19,496 nucleotides of DNA from JAFAGX01 sp035501575 (GCA_035501575.1 DATJVZ010000018.1:1-19496); one strand, 5' to 3'. Positions 1 through 7,636 are shown, counted from the first letter of the stretch. The notes: a model not told the origin generated them from the sequence alone. Numbers and translations: made by a program.

Positions 1-153
1 GGCGGGTGGTGCCGGTTTTTCACAGCCGCGGTTGATCCCCTGCCGGTGCATTCCGTCGCGCTGATTGTTGTGCACCTGCGCCACGGGAGCATTGATGGAA
101 ATCTCGTGGAAGTCATGGGCCGTAGAGCCCCGCGCGTGGAAACCTTCAGCAGT
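1..153 (-). pseudogene. Catalase C-terminal-side fragment (partial, off left edge)
   Basis: Read on the minus strand, bases 25-111 encode FHEISINAPVAQ followed by VHNNQRDGMHRQGINRG. This matches the segment just after the heme-ligand tyrosine in large-clade catalases (family pattern NFHE-PIN-P---VHNNQRDG-HR). The frame is open from the left edge to a TGA at 154-156. Nothing upstream resembles the rest of a catalase: the expected R-F-Y-DTQ heme-ligand motif is absent and the sensor kinase ends only about 280 bases away. Toward the left edge the expected RV-YEPNSL continuation is not clear either. I infer a decayed or truncated catalase remnant. The family call rests on one block of about 29 residues. 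A plus-strand reading frame over the same bases is an antisense shadow. Confidence 0.62.
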
Positions 154-430
154 TCAGCAAAAACGCGACCGAGACGCGATGCGATGAATCTTGGAGTGCC
201 ATCGGCCTCCGCAGGAAAGTCGACGGCGCGTCGAGAGACTTGGGATTATAGCTGAGGACCTCAAATCATGCTTTTCGGGTCTTGCCATCCATCTGTCGCG
301 CATGCGCCTCACCAACCCCAGAGCCGAGGAACCGTGCTGAGATAATCGCCTCTTAGCGCGGTTTGGCGGCAGTGATCATCGTCGCGGCACAATCCGGTGT
401 TTTCAACGTCACGGCATCATGGTACGGTAC
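154..430. other. Intergenic stretch, nothing recognised
   Basis: This is the space between the catalase remnant and the end of the sensor-kinase gene. I looked for the missing N-terminal part of catalase, a terminator for the minus-strand kinase and a promoter, and saw no convincing example of any of them. The short open frames here have no family resemblance. Confidence 0.5.
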
Positions 431-3400
431 TTACTTTCGACTTTTGGATGGAGTGGATGCCGACAACGGAATCACTGCGGTGATCAGCGTCCCTTTTGCA
501 TCTGATTCGACTTCAAGGCGCCCTCCCAACTCTCGCAAGCGCTCACGCATACCTGCCAATCCGATCCCAGCTCCTCCGCCACTCTGCTTGAACTGGTGCA
601 AGAGCTCGGGATCCATGCCATTGCCATAATCCTTCACCTCAAGCTTCGCTTCTCGCGCATTAATGGCGAAGCGAACGTCTACCGAAGCACTGTGGGCGTG
701 CCGGTGGACATTGCTAAGACTGGCCTGGAGTATGCGAAACAACGGAAGCTCGACCGAACGCGGTAAGCGCTGAGATTCGTTCGACAATTCAATGCTCGCC
801 TTGATGCCGCTCCGTTCCGAAAACGCCTCGATGTACCACTTGGCAGCCGCTTGGAAGCCGAGCTCATCGATCAGCGGCGGATGCAGTAAATGAGAAATCG
901 TTCGGGTCTCACTCATGCACTTGTCCAACAATTCCGACAGTTGCGACAGCATCTCGGTTTGTCGATCCGATGACTCTAGTTGCCGAAGGCGATCGAGACT
1001 CATCTTGATAGCCGCCAGCTGCTGCCCGACGCTGTCATGCAACTCTCGCGCAATACTGCGGTGTTCCTCATCTTGTACTGTGAGAAGTCTCAAAGAAAGT
1101 TGCCTCACTGACGCGGTGCGCTGTTCCACCATTAATTCCAGGCGGTCATTTGCTTGCTGGAGGGCCTTTTCGGCAGCTTTCTTTTCGGTGATATCCCGCG
1201 CTACTTTCGATGCTCCTACGACCTGACCAGAGCTGGTTTTCACGGGCGAAATTGTGAGCGAAACGTGGATCATCGTGCCGTCTTTGCGCCTGCGGATGGT
1301 TTCGAAGTGTTCGACCTGCTCGCCCCGCCTGAGCCGCTCGAGGATCGTTGCTTCCTCCGCCAGGCGGTCCGCTGGGATGATGAGCGTGATGTTCTTGCCG
1401 GTCGCTTCTTCGGCTGTGAAGCCGAATCGGAGCTCTGCAGCTTTGTTCCAGGTAGTGATGGTGCCATCAAGAGTCTTGCTGATCATCGCATCGTCGGAAG
1501 ATTCGACGATGGCGGCCAGTCGCGTTCGTACCTCCTCAGCGTGTTTGCGGTCGGTAATATCCACAAAGCAATTGATCGCTCCGAGAATTTCTCCTCGCTC
1601 GTTCTTCAACGGACGAATGTTAACGATGACGGTTATTCGCGAGCCATCCGGACGTTCAATCTGCACCTCGTCTTGCGCCTCTGAAATCTTGCCGGACAGC
1701 ACATCAGCCATCGGGCATTCGCCGTGCGGCAGAAACACACCGTCCGATCGATGCATCTTGAATGAGCCGCACCAGTGCTCATTGGAATCTCCAGGTTTCG
1801 GTTGGCGGCCCCATAGCTCGACGGCGCGCCGATTGTAATCCCGGATTAGACCGGAGGCATCGCAAGAGTAGACACCGACGGGACCAAGATCAAACAAAGT
1901 GCGATAGCGCGCTTCGCTCTCGCGCAAAACCACATCTGCTTGCTTGCGACTACTGATGTCTTCGATGGCGAGGAGCATCGTCGGTTGATCGTTATGGCCA
2001 TCTTCGATTTTCCGGGCATTGAGAAGCATCGTCTTTGTTCCCAACTCTGGGAAGTCATTTTCGACCTCGAAATCGACCACCGGCAGGTCTTTGGATAGGA
2101 CTTCTTCGAGCACGGCTCGCAACTTAGGGATGTTCCACTGTCCATTCCCCAACTGGTAGAGAAACTTTCCTTCTGTGTCCTCGACCCGAACGTGGAAAGA
2201 CTCCATGAAGGAAGGATTCGCATAGATCACGCTTAAGTTCTGCTTGAGAACCAAGAGTGGTTCCCTGACAGTCGCGAGCGCTTCCTCCATGAACTGCCTG
2301 GCCTTCTCGACGCGCTCGCTCGCTTGTTTTGCGTCATTGATGTCCGACAAGACGATCACAGCGCCGTCGATCTTGTCGTCCGTCGTGCGGTACGGCCGAA
2401 TCTGGAGCGAATACCAGTGACCGTCCTTAGCCTGTAGCTCGATTTCCTTCGGGGTCAGCGTCGCGATTACGCCAGCGATGAGGTCATCCAGGTCCGGCAC
2501 GTCAACATCCCATCGAATATCGGTAATAGGGCGACCTATGTCGGACGCCACGATTTTGAGAACCTTCGCTGAAGCAGCGGTCAGCCGACGAATCCGTAAC
2601 CCCCGATCCACCATCACAACCGGCAGACTGGTGCTGGTAAGGACGTTGTTAAGGTCGCTGTTGACCCGGTCCAGTTCGACGTTTCGGTTATGCAGTTCGT
2701 CGTTGACGGTATTGAGCTCCTCGTTCGCCGACTGCAGCTCCTCCTTCGAGGTCTCCAATTCCTCGTTCGTGCTTTGTAATTCCTCGTTCGCGGAAAGAAT
2801 CTCCTCATTCGCCGATTGGTACTCCTCGTCGCTCGCTTCCTTGGACTCGACGAGAGATCGAAGGTGGTCCTCCGCCTCGGCGAGCTTGCGCCGCAACTGC
2901 GTGACTTCTTTTCTCGTGGTCTGGCCAGCCCCGACAATCTTTCCGACCACCTTCCCCTGGGCAGGTGCGACTGACAGGGCCCGTTCGAACAGAATAAGAT
3001 ATCGACGATTTTCGGTTGATGATCCCAGCGGCTCAACCGAAATGTTCACCGACATCGGCTGCCCGTTGCGCCTGAACTCGACTGATCTGCGTTTTACGGG
3101 CGCCTGACTCTTCTTCGCTTGGTTCACGGCAGCTCGCAGCTCGGCCACAAACTCTCTCTTCGCAATCTTCAAAAGGTGCAGGGTCGCCCTACCCGGAGCC
3201 GGCTCGACGTACGGCCCAATGGCACCCCGGAATTGCAGAATCTCCATGTTTTCGTTGATCACGACTCCTGGTGGGGCGTATGTCTTCAAAACAACACGGT
3301 CCGCTTCGGGTTGGCGGTCCAAATCAAGACTGGTCTCGGCCGGCTCCGTGATCCGATCAGCAACTCCTGCTTCGCGAGGATACCGGTTCGCGGAGAAATC

Positions 3401-4954
3401 ATAATGAAGCCTGCTCGCAACCGCCTTCTTGACAAAAATCTTGTGCTTCTTGTCGACCGGAGCAAAAAACTCCGGGAATCCGGCGACGCTTTCGGCATTC
3501 CCGAGGAAAAGAAACCCCGACGGGCGAAGAGCATAATGCAAAATAGGCACAACTTTTCTTTGTAGCTCCGGCCCCAGATAGATCAGAAGGTTGCGGCAAG
3601 CAACCAGGTTCATGTGAGAAAACGGTGGGTCTTCCGCCAAATTCTGCTTCGCGAACACGCAAAGGTCTCGAATGCCCTTGCTGACCCGGTACCCTTCATT
3701 CACCTTCGAGAAGAAACGGCGCAGTCGCTCCGGGGAAACCTCCTGGGCAATGCGTTCCTGGTAGATTCCAGCGCGAGCCTTTTCAATTCCCCGTTCGTTG
3801 GCGTCAGTCCCGAAAAGCTGAATATGATAACTCGACATCTTATCGCCCAGAAATTCGAGAAGTATCATTCCCAGCGAGTATGTTTCTTCCCCGGTTGAGC
3901 AGCCGGGAGTCCAGATCCTTATGCTGTCTTTGCTGGACTTGTCTTTGAGAATGGCCGGGAGCACTTTGCTCTTCAAGCTTTCGAACGACTCCAGATCGCG
4001 GAAGAAGCTTGTCACCGGAATCAGAAGGTCCTGGCATAATTCCTCGGTTTCCTTCGGATGTTTCTCCAGGAACTTCGCATAATCGCTGCTGCGGTCGATC
4101 TTATTGATGGCCATCCGGCGAAGCGTACGTCTCTGCACCGTGCCCGATTTATACAGCGAGAAGTTGATGCCGCCGGCGTTTTTCAGCAGCGTGAAAATAC
4201 GGTCGAAATTCTCATCCGAGCGTTTCGTCTTCGTGACCCGTGGGTCAGCTTGGGCTTCGGAACCGTTAAGATAAGGATGTCCGCTGATCCGTGCAAGTTC
4301 ACGGGCGATCTTGTCAGGTGGCAAAGTAAAATCAACGCAGCCCGAGGCAACGGCGCTGTGGGGCATGCCCGGATACTTCGCGGATTTCTCATCCTGAGCG
4401 AATGTAATCCCGCCCTCGGCCTTGATCGCGGCCAAACCGCGGGTTCCGTCGGAAGCTGTCCCGGATAGCACCACTCCAATCGAGCGGCGATTCCGCTCTT
4501 CAGCCAAAGACCGCATGAAGAAGTCGATCGGTGTGTGCAATCCGGGTGTTGCGGCGCGCGGCGTCAGTTGTAGGCGCTGCCGCTTGATCCCCATGTTCAC
4601 ATTGGGTGGAATGACGTAGACGTGATTAGGCTTGATGCTTGTCTCATCCGCCGCCTCAAGCACCGGCATGTTTGCGGTTTTTGCCAGCAACTCAGACAGC
4701 ATGCTGTGGTGCTTGGGGTCCAAATGCTGAATGAACACGAATGCCATCCCAGTATTGTTTGGGATCGTGCGGAGGAACTGCGAGAATGCTTCTAATCCGC
4801 CAGCCGATGCCCCGACTGCGACGATAGGAAAGGAGCTGTTGGCGGCTGTCGTTTTGGCGTGATGTCCCATGTGAGCAATTGACGCTACATCGCCGCGCGG
4901 GAGCCCCGGCGGGCCTAACCGGTCAAGGATAGTCCTCATATCAACCGGCAGCAA
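431..4954 (-). CDS. CheB-CheR-PAS hybrid sensor histidine kinase
   Basis: A 1507-residue multidomain signalling protein. Residues about 43-225 are a CheB methylesterase domain with all three catalytic residues: Ser50 in VGASAGG, His77 in FIQHLDP and Asp169 in GTASDGTRG. Residues about 245-510 are a CheR methyltransferase (TSFFRD at 315-320, SAM-binding GCSTGEE at 351-357, FGTDAN at 381-386, NLLIYL at 455-460). A PAS-like linker (about 555-660) and a Glu/Asn-rich coiled coil (about 683-770, repeated 'ANEEL/TNEEL' units) follow. Then come four PAS-type modules (about 770-875, 890-1005, 1010-1137, 1140-1258), an HPK7-type dimerisation domain with His1306 (ARELHDSVGQQ), and a HATPase with Asn1415, DYGNGMD and GAGIGLAGMRER. 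It has no receiver domain and no membrane segment, so it is probably cytosolic. The start is uncertain: TTG at 4954 has AAGAAGG only 4 bases upstream, while ATG at 4939 and ATG at 4870 (start of MGHHAK) lack a well-placed site. The signal and the partner regulator are unknown. Confidence 0.95.
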   Translation of the reverse strand: MLPVDMRTILDRLGPPGLPRGDVASIAHMGHHAKTTAANSSFPIVAVGASAGGLEAFSQFLRTIPNNTGMAFVFIQHLDPKHHSMLSELLAKTANMPVLEAADETSIKPNHVYVIPPNVNMGIKRQRLQLTPRAATPGLHTPIDFFMRSLAEERNRRSIGVVLSGTASDGTRGLAAIKAEGGITFAQDEKSAKYPGMPHSAVASGCVDFTLPPDKIARELARISGHPYLNGSEAQADPRVTKTKRSDENFDRIFTLLKNAGGINFSLYKSGTVQRRTLRRMAINKIDRSSDYAKFLEKHPKETEELCQDLLIPVTSFFRDLESFESLKSKVLPAILKDKSSKDSIRIWTPGCSTGEETYSLGMILLEFLGDKMSSYHIQLFGTDANERGIEKARAGIYQERIAQEVSPERLRRFFSKVNEGYRVSKGIRDLCVFAKQNLAEDPPFSHMNLVACRNLLIYLGPELQRKVVPILHYALRPSGFLFLGNAESVAGFPEFFAPVDKKHKIFVKKAVASRLHYDFSANRYPREAGVADRITEPAETSLDLDRQPEADRVVLKTYAPPGVVINENMEILQFRGAIGPYVEPAPGRATLHLLKIAKREFVAELRAAVNQAKKSQAPVKRRSVEFRRNGQPMSVNISVEPLGSSTENRRYLILFERALSVAPAQGKVVGKIVGAGQTTRKEVTQLRRKLAEAEDHLRSLVESKEASDEEYQSANEEILSANEELQSTNEELETSKEELQSANEELNTVNDELHNRNVELDRVNSDLNNVLTSTSLPVVMVDRGLRIRRLTAASAKVLKIVASDIGRPITDIRWDVDVPDLDDLIAGVIATLTPKEIELQAKDGHWYSLQIRPYRTTDDKIDGAVIVLSDINDAKQASERVEKARQFMEEALATVREPLLVLKQNLSVIYANPSFMESFHVRVEDTEGKFLYQLGNGQWNIPKLRAVLEEVLSKDLPVVDFEVENDFPELGTKTMLLNARKIEDGHNDQPTMLLAIEDISSRKQADVVLRESEARYRTLFDLGPVGVYSCDASGLIRDYNRRAVELWGRQPKPGDSNEHWCGSFKMHRSDGVFLPHGECPMADVLSGKISEAQDEVQIERPDGSRITVIVNIRPLKNERGEILGAINCFVDITDRKHAEEVRTRLAAIVESSDDAMISKTLDGTITTWNKAAELRFGFTAEEATGKNITLIIPADRLAEEATILERLRRGEQVEHFETIRRRKDGTMIHVSLTISPVKTSSGQVVGASKVARDITEKKAAEKALQQANDRLELMVEQRTASVRQLSLRLLTVQDEEHRSIARELHDSVGQQLAAIKMSLDRLRQLESSDRQTEMLSQLSELLDKCMSETRTISHLLHPPLIDELGFQAAAKWYIEAFSERSGIKASIELSNESQRLPRSVELPLFRILQASLSNVHRHAHSASVDVRFAINAREAKLEVKDYGNGMDPELLHQFKQSGGGAGIGLAGMRERLRELGGRLEVESDAKGTLITAVIPLSASTPSKSRK

Positions 4955-5278
4955 CGCACCTTCTTAGCTGAGGGCGCGAAAGCAAACCGCGCAAACTCCG
5001 GGGCGTCGCTTCCACGTCAGCATTCGCGCTCGTCCTCGACTGCCCGCGAAATGCTGGTACAATGCTTTTTGTTACTTTTCACATTCTTCCGCCGCGCCTC
5101 CTAGGCGACGGTTCCTTGCGAAAACTGACGAAACGTCGCGCGAGGAGCCGAGAACGGTTGCTCTGTTAGTTCCCCTGTTCGGCTAAATGCGAGACCGAGG
5201 ATGCGTTTCTCTTTTGAAAAGCATCTGCCCCCGTTGGCGAGGTCGAACGTCCCTCGATGCCAAGAGAGAGGAACGAGC
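4955..5278. other. Divergent intergenic region before the 70-residue protein
   Basis: This stretch separates the minus-strand sensor kinase from the plus-strand small gene and should hold promoters for both. It contains a possible plus-strand sigma-70 site (annotated separately) and a short hairpin with arms CGCCT/AGGCG at 5095-5107. An ATG at 5201 opens the small gene's frame earlier, but its purine-rich sequence directly abuts the ATG, so I did not use it. Confidence 0.4.
5036..5063 (+). promoter_or_regulatory. Possible sigma-70 promoter
   Basis: TCGACT at 5036-5041 (4 of 6 to TTGACA) and TACAAT at 5058-5063 (5 of 6 to TATAAT) are 16 bases apart. They would drive the small gene starting at 5279 with a leader of about 205 bases. 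Only the spacing and the -10 match support this; chance occurrence is possible. Confidence 0.3.
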
Positions 5279-5491
5279 ATGAGAGCCCGATATGTTTGGG
5301 AGGGATTGTACGAAGCTGCTATCCTCGAAACCGACGATGAAAAGCTGCCCCAGCGCGTTCGGGCAACAAAGGCCGCGATTGACGTGCGAATTCAGGAAAT
5401 GCAGCTAGACCATGGAGGTAGCCCTGAAGAACGGCGGGCTCTCGCCGATGCGCTTGCTGGTTTAATTGTGCTACGAAGAGGGAGAGTTTGA
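5279..5491 (+). CDS. Small conserved-type hypothetical protein (70 residues)
   Basis: The start is ATG 5279, preceded at good distance by GAGAGGA; an earlier in-frame ATG at 5201 has no properly spaced site. The product is soluble, charged and probably all helical, with a pattern of WEGLYEAAILETDDEKLPQR, then an 'AAIDVRIQEM' helix, then 'EERRALADALAGLIVLRR'. From memory, short proteins of this design (an 'EALLETD..KL..RI..AE.AI..R..EL' core) are frequent in Acidobacteriota genomes and have no assigned function. It stands alone, followed at once by a small hairpin. No catalytic motif, signal peptide or membrane segment is visible. Confidence 0.75.
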   Translation: MRARYVWEGLYEAAILETDDEKLPQRVRATKAAIDVRIQEMQLDHGGSPEERRALADALAGLIVLRRGRV

Positions 5492-5493
5492 AA

Positions 5494-5507
5494 GGCGTTC
5501 TCACGCC
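5494..5507 (+). terminator. Hairpin after the small gene
   Basis: GGCGT (5494-5498) and ACGCC (5503-5507) form a 5-bp stem with a 4-base loop starting 3 bases after the stop codon. There is no U-run after it, so it is a weak terminator candidate or a 3' stabilising hairpin. Confidence 0.3.
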
Positions 5508-5624
5508 GTAACTCTCGTCGCCGACATTTAAGCATTGCTCGGACCGTATCGGTGAGCTTATGGGTTGGTCAATACAGAGAATCGGGTATCGTACTGAGCA
5601 ACGGATAGTAGCCGACCCAAAGTC

Positions 5625-5645
5625 CACAAAAACCTGGTTTTTGTG
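5625..5645. repeat. Perfect 21-bp palindrome, operator-like
   Basis: CACAAAAACC (5625-5634) is mirrored exactly by GGTTTTTGTG (5636-5645) around one central T. Arms of 10 bp with no mismatch and a 1-base centre suit a dimeric DNA-binding protein better than an RNA hairpin. A hairpin could form with a 3-base loop, but its stem would be AT-rich. It lies in an AT-rich gap between the small gene and the broken response regulator. Confidence 0.5.
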
Positions 5646-5777
5646 TGTTTGCGTCGTGCGTCCACGTCAGTTCTAAGTCTGACTTACGCCAGCTATTTTC
5701 ACGGTTTATCACTGAACCATTTATGAGATAGGTTGTAGTCCGTTTGGACTTAGACGTTGTAAAATCGAGGCAACACA

Positions 5778-6146
5778 ATGCTAGCCTCTCTTCGAATTTT
5801 GGTTGCAGACGATAATGAAACAATCAGGAACGGCTTGTGCTCGGTTTTGGAGGGTGGATGGAACCGACGCCGTGCAAAAAGCCGTGGCACTCAGACCCGA
5901 CATTATTTTAGTGGATGTTTCGATGCCCGGGTTGAACGGGTTTGATGGTGCAGGGTGCATCCATGAGCGACTATCAGAATCCGAAATTCTGATCGTGACC
6001 GAGCACCACTCCCGGACCCTAGAATACCTGCCATCTCAACCGGAGTGCGCGGATACCTCGTGAAATCTCGGATTGCGCACGACCTGATACCGGCAGTCGA
6101 AGCCGCAAGCAAACACCCACCGGTGTCCACTTCAACCGAAGTGTAA
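5778..6146 (+). pseudogene. Single-domain response regulator, frameshifted twice
   Basis: Three consecutive blocks read as one REC domain, but in changing frames. ATG 5778 starts 'MLASLRILVADDNETIRNGL', which carries the acidic pair. From about 5858 the reading continues one frame over with VDGTDAVQKAVALRPDIILV and then DVSMPGLNGF, which holds the phospho-acceptor Asp in ILVDVSMPGLNG and the later ILIVTEH switch Thr. After about 6035 the first frame resumes with GVRGYLVKSRIAHDLIPA, including the conserved Lys, and ends at TAA 6144-6146 shortly after STSTEV. GAGG at 5767-5770 is a fair ribosome site. In the original frame a TGA intervenes near 5942, so no full-length product is made unless the sequence has indel errors. 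There is no output domain. It could once have partnered the kinase at 431-4954, but that is only an inference from proximity. Confidence 0.8.
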
Positions 6147-6167
6147 GGAATGTGGCCGACGTTCCTG

Positions 6168-6205
6168 TCTGGCTGCTACAGGTGGGGTAGGCTGCTACAG
6201 CCAGA
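6168..6205. repeat. 11-bp direct repeat inside an 8-bp inverted repeat
   Basis: GGCTGCTACAG occurs at 6171-6181 and 6190-6200. The flanks TCTGGCTG (6168-6175) and CAGCCAGA (6198-6205) are exact reverse complements with a 22-base spacer. It lies 22 bases past the response-regulator stop, so it could be a terminator-like structure or a binding site. Confidence 0.45.
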
Positions 6206-6260
6206 GCGGAAATTGTCAGAGCAGTGCTATGTCTGAGAATGGAGATCGTCGCGAAAGCTG

Positions 6261-6494
6261 CTAGCAGACCGTAGCCCGAGCCTTGTTCGCGGGCGCGGCA
6301 TCCACGGAGGCGATCCAGAATTCGCGCAAGCCGAACGTCGGAACGCGCAGCCGCAGGTAGCGGGTCATATCACAACACACTCCGGTGAATCCTGGGGGTG
6401 GCCGAGGAATGTACCACGTTCCCTCGCTATGTTGCACGTAATCGACACAGAGCGCTTTATATAGTCCAGCGGGAAACTGCACCGGATTTTGCAC
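6261..6494 (-). CDS. Possible small hypothetical protein (weak)
   Basis: A 77-residue frame from GTG 6494. The middle (CVDYVQHSEGTWYIP, then GFTGVCCDMTRYLRLRV and REFWIASVDA) is rich in aromatic and beta-forming residues and looks more protein-like than most chance frames nearby. However, there is no ribosome site before the GTG, a stop lies 11 codons upstream, and I recognise no family. It may be a remnant or a chance frame. Confidence 0.22.
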   Translation of the reverse strand: MQNPVQFPAGLYKALCVDYVQHSEGTWYIPRPPPGFTGVCCDMTRYLRLRVPTFGLREFWIASVDAAPANKARATVC

Positions 6495-6622
6495 CGACTG
6501 TCTGCATCCGGGGCTTACTGGCGCCTACCGGTCGTTCTTAGGGATGTTACCGGAAGTGACTGAGGCGAAAGGTAGAAGGTTTATTATCAGAAGCTTGTAA
6601 AGAATTTCTAAAGCGATGCGGG

Positions 6623-6656
6623 TAGATGGTGTGTCTGCCAATTCCACCACTTCCGC
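6623..6656 (-). pseudogene. tRNA-Leu 5'-half fragment
   Basis: On the minus strand, starting at 6656, the bases follow the bacterial tRNA-Leu 5' half: acceptor strand GCGGAAG, TG at positions 8-9, D-arm GTGG-AATTGGCAGA-CAC, then anticodon-stem strand CCATC. After the first anticodon-loop base or two the sequence stops resembling tRNA. The following ATCGC does not pair with CCATC, and no T-arm (GGTTCGA-type) or 3' acceptor strand (CTTCCGC) is found downstream. It is therefore about 34 bases of a tRNA gene, not a functional one. A tRNA broken in the anticodon loop is a common scar of site-specific integration, which is inferred here. Confidence 0.65.
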
Positions 6657-6979
6657 GCGGTGCAATTTGCCCGTAATCAAAACCTTAGCAATATTGGGAG
6701 GAAAACCTCCTACTGCCCGAAACGCATCGTGATCTTAATGTTATAGGTTTCCACACCACCGCAACGTGAAGGGTCGTTTTCATCCAGGCGGGGTAAGTCA
6801 TTGTGGTGTGCTTGTGGTCCAACCGAGGCACGCTGCACCGCTTTCGAACCGCAGAATGAGAGCCCCAGGTTTGTTGAACCCATCCAAGACCTGAAAAGAA
6901 TTTCACCTGCCTGGAGAGTCGACCCCCCGGCGCATGGCGGAATAGAATGGAATGGGTAACAAGGCGGAGAAAAGTTGCG

Positions 6980-7153
6980 ATGGCTGAGCAGATCGTTCGT
7001 TGTCCTTATTGCTTGCTAGGAGATCAGTTCAGGCCGCTGCTCGAGCGGCCGGCTTGGTCGATCTGCGAGAACTGCGGCCACTCGATGATTCCTGATGACC
7101 CAGATTTCAAGTGTTCATGCCGCAACTGCGCGAGATCACGGCAGGCGGCGTAA
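6980..7153 (+). CDS. Small cysteine-rich zinc-ribbon-like protein
   Basis: The start is ATG 6980, preceded by GGAGAAAA at good spacing; an earlier in-frame ATG at 6947 is less likely. The 57-residue product has paired cysteines C8-PY-C11 and C29-EN-C32, arranged like a two-knuckle zinc ribbon, and a C-terminal C45-S-C47-RN-C50 cluster. No other domain fits in this length. Short proteins beginning 'IV-CPYC-LGD-FRP' are, from memory, common and uncharacterised in Acidobacteriota. Zinc binding is inferred from the cysteine spacing. It is a single gene upstream of other small unknown genes on the same strand. Confidence 0.75.
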   Translation: MAEQIVRCPYCLLGDQFRPLLERPAWSICENCGHSMIPDDPDFKCSCRNCARSRQAA

Positions 7154-7252
7154 TAATGGAGACCTCCTCAGGGTGTGCAGGGAGCAAAAGCAGGAATCGA
7201 GAAGGGTCCACATACTAATCACGAACATCTTTCGGAATAGTACAGGCGCGCG

Positions 7253-7603
7253 ATGGTCGATCTAGCAGTTGGCGAAGGCAAGCTCACGTTGCGTGTTCAT
7301 GGGGCTGACAAGTTGTGGGCGTTCAAGAGCACCCTCGAAATCCCGCTTGTCCACATTGCAGGCGTGCGCGCCGATCCGGACATCGCGCGTGGCTGGTGGC
7401 ACGGTGTTAGGATGCCTGGCACCAATATTCCCGGGGTGATCACGGCTGGAACGTTCTATCAGGATGGCAAGCGAATATTTTGGGACGTACATTATCCGGC
7501 GAACACGGTGGTCATCACCCTCCGGGATGAACGCTATGACGAGCTCGTTGTTGAGGTGTCTGACCCGGCGGCAGCACTCAAAATGATTCAAGACGCGCTG
7601 TGA
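7253..7603 (+). CDS. Conserved hypothetical protein, PH-like fold suspected
   Basis: A 116-residue soluble protein starting at ATG 7253 with only a weak AGG upstream. The composition alternates short hydrophobic strands: KLTLRVHGADKLWAFKSTLE, then IPLVHIAGVRADPDIARGWW, GVITAGTFYQDGKRIFWDVH, TVVITLRDERYDELVVEV, and a last helix DPAAALKMIQDAL. The pattern 'LWAFK..LEIPL.HI.GV' ... 'GT...G.R.FWDV' ... 'I.L.DERYD.LVVEV.DP' belongs to a widespread unannotated family. The strand-rich body plus one C-terminal helix suggests a bacterial PH-like domain, which is inference. No signal peptide or membrane helix is present. A 7-bp hairpin follows the gene. Confidence 0.8.
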   Translation: MVDLAVGEGKLTLRVHGADKLWAFKSTLEIPLVHIAGVRADPDIARGWWHGVRMPGTNIPGVITAGTFYQDGKRIFWDVHYPANTVVITLRDERYDELVVEVSDPAAALKMIQDAL

Positions 7604-7612
7604 AGTGCTCAG

Positions 7613-7636
7613 TGTTGGTCGACAGGGCAACCAACA
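7613..7636 (+). terminator. Possible hairpin terminator
   Basis: TGTTGGT (7613-7619) pairs perfectly with ACCAACA (7630-7636) around a 10-base loop, starting 9 bases after the preceding stop. No U-tract follows, so factor-independent termination is doubtful. Confidence 0.3.

Larger units (their letters stand above)
6147..6979. other. Gene-poor 830-base stretch with a tRNA remnant
   Basis: No confident protein gene lies here. It holds a small direct/inverted repeat (6168-6205), a weak minus-strand frame (6261-6494), a 5' half of tRNA-Leu (6623-6656), and a short hairpin GGAGG-AAAA-CCTCC (6697-6710). A second minus-strand frame at 6685-6906 has Arg/Trp/Ser-rich composition and no recognisable family. 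Together with the broken response regulator next door, this looks like a decayed accessory patch. Confidence 0.5.

Noticed and set aside
1..255. Open plus-strand frame from the left edge to 255
   Set aside because: The opposite strand over the same bases carries the catalase block, so this frame is antisense; it is Arg/Ser-rich with no family resemblance.
2680..2830. Tandem DNA repeat within the sensor kinase
   Set aside because: The repeated units simply encode the heptad-like 'NEEL' coiled coil and are explained by the protein.
6500..6656. Intact or intron-containing tRNA-Leu
   Set aside because: No 3' anticodon-stem strand, T-arm or acceptor strand matching the 5' half was found downstream, and the break point does not fit the known group I intron site in tRNA-Leu(UAA).
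6685..6906. Minus-strand 73-codon frame as a gene or transposase remnant
   Set aside because: No ribosome site, no recognisable motif and low-quality composition; there is not enough to call it even a remnant.
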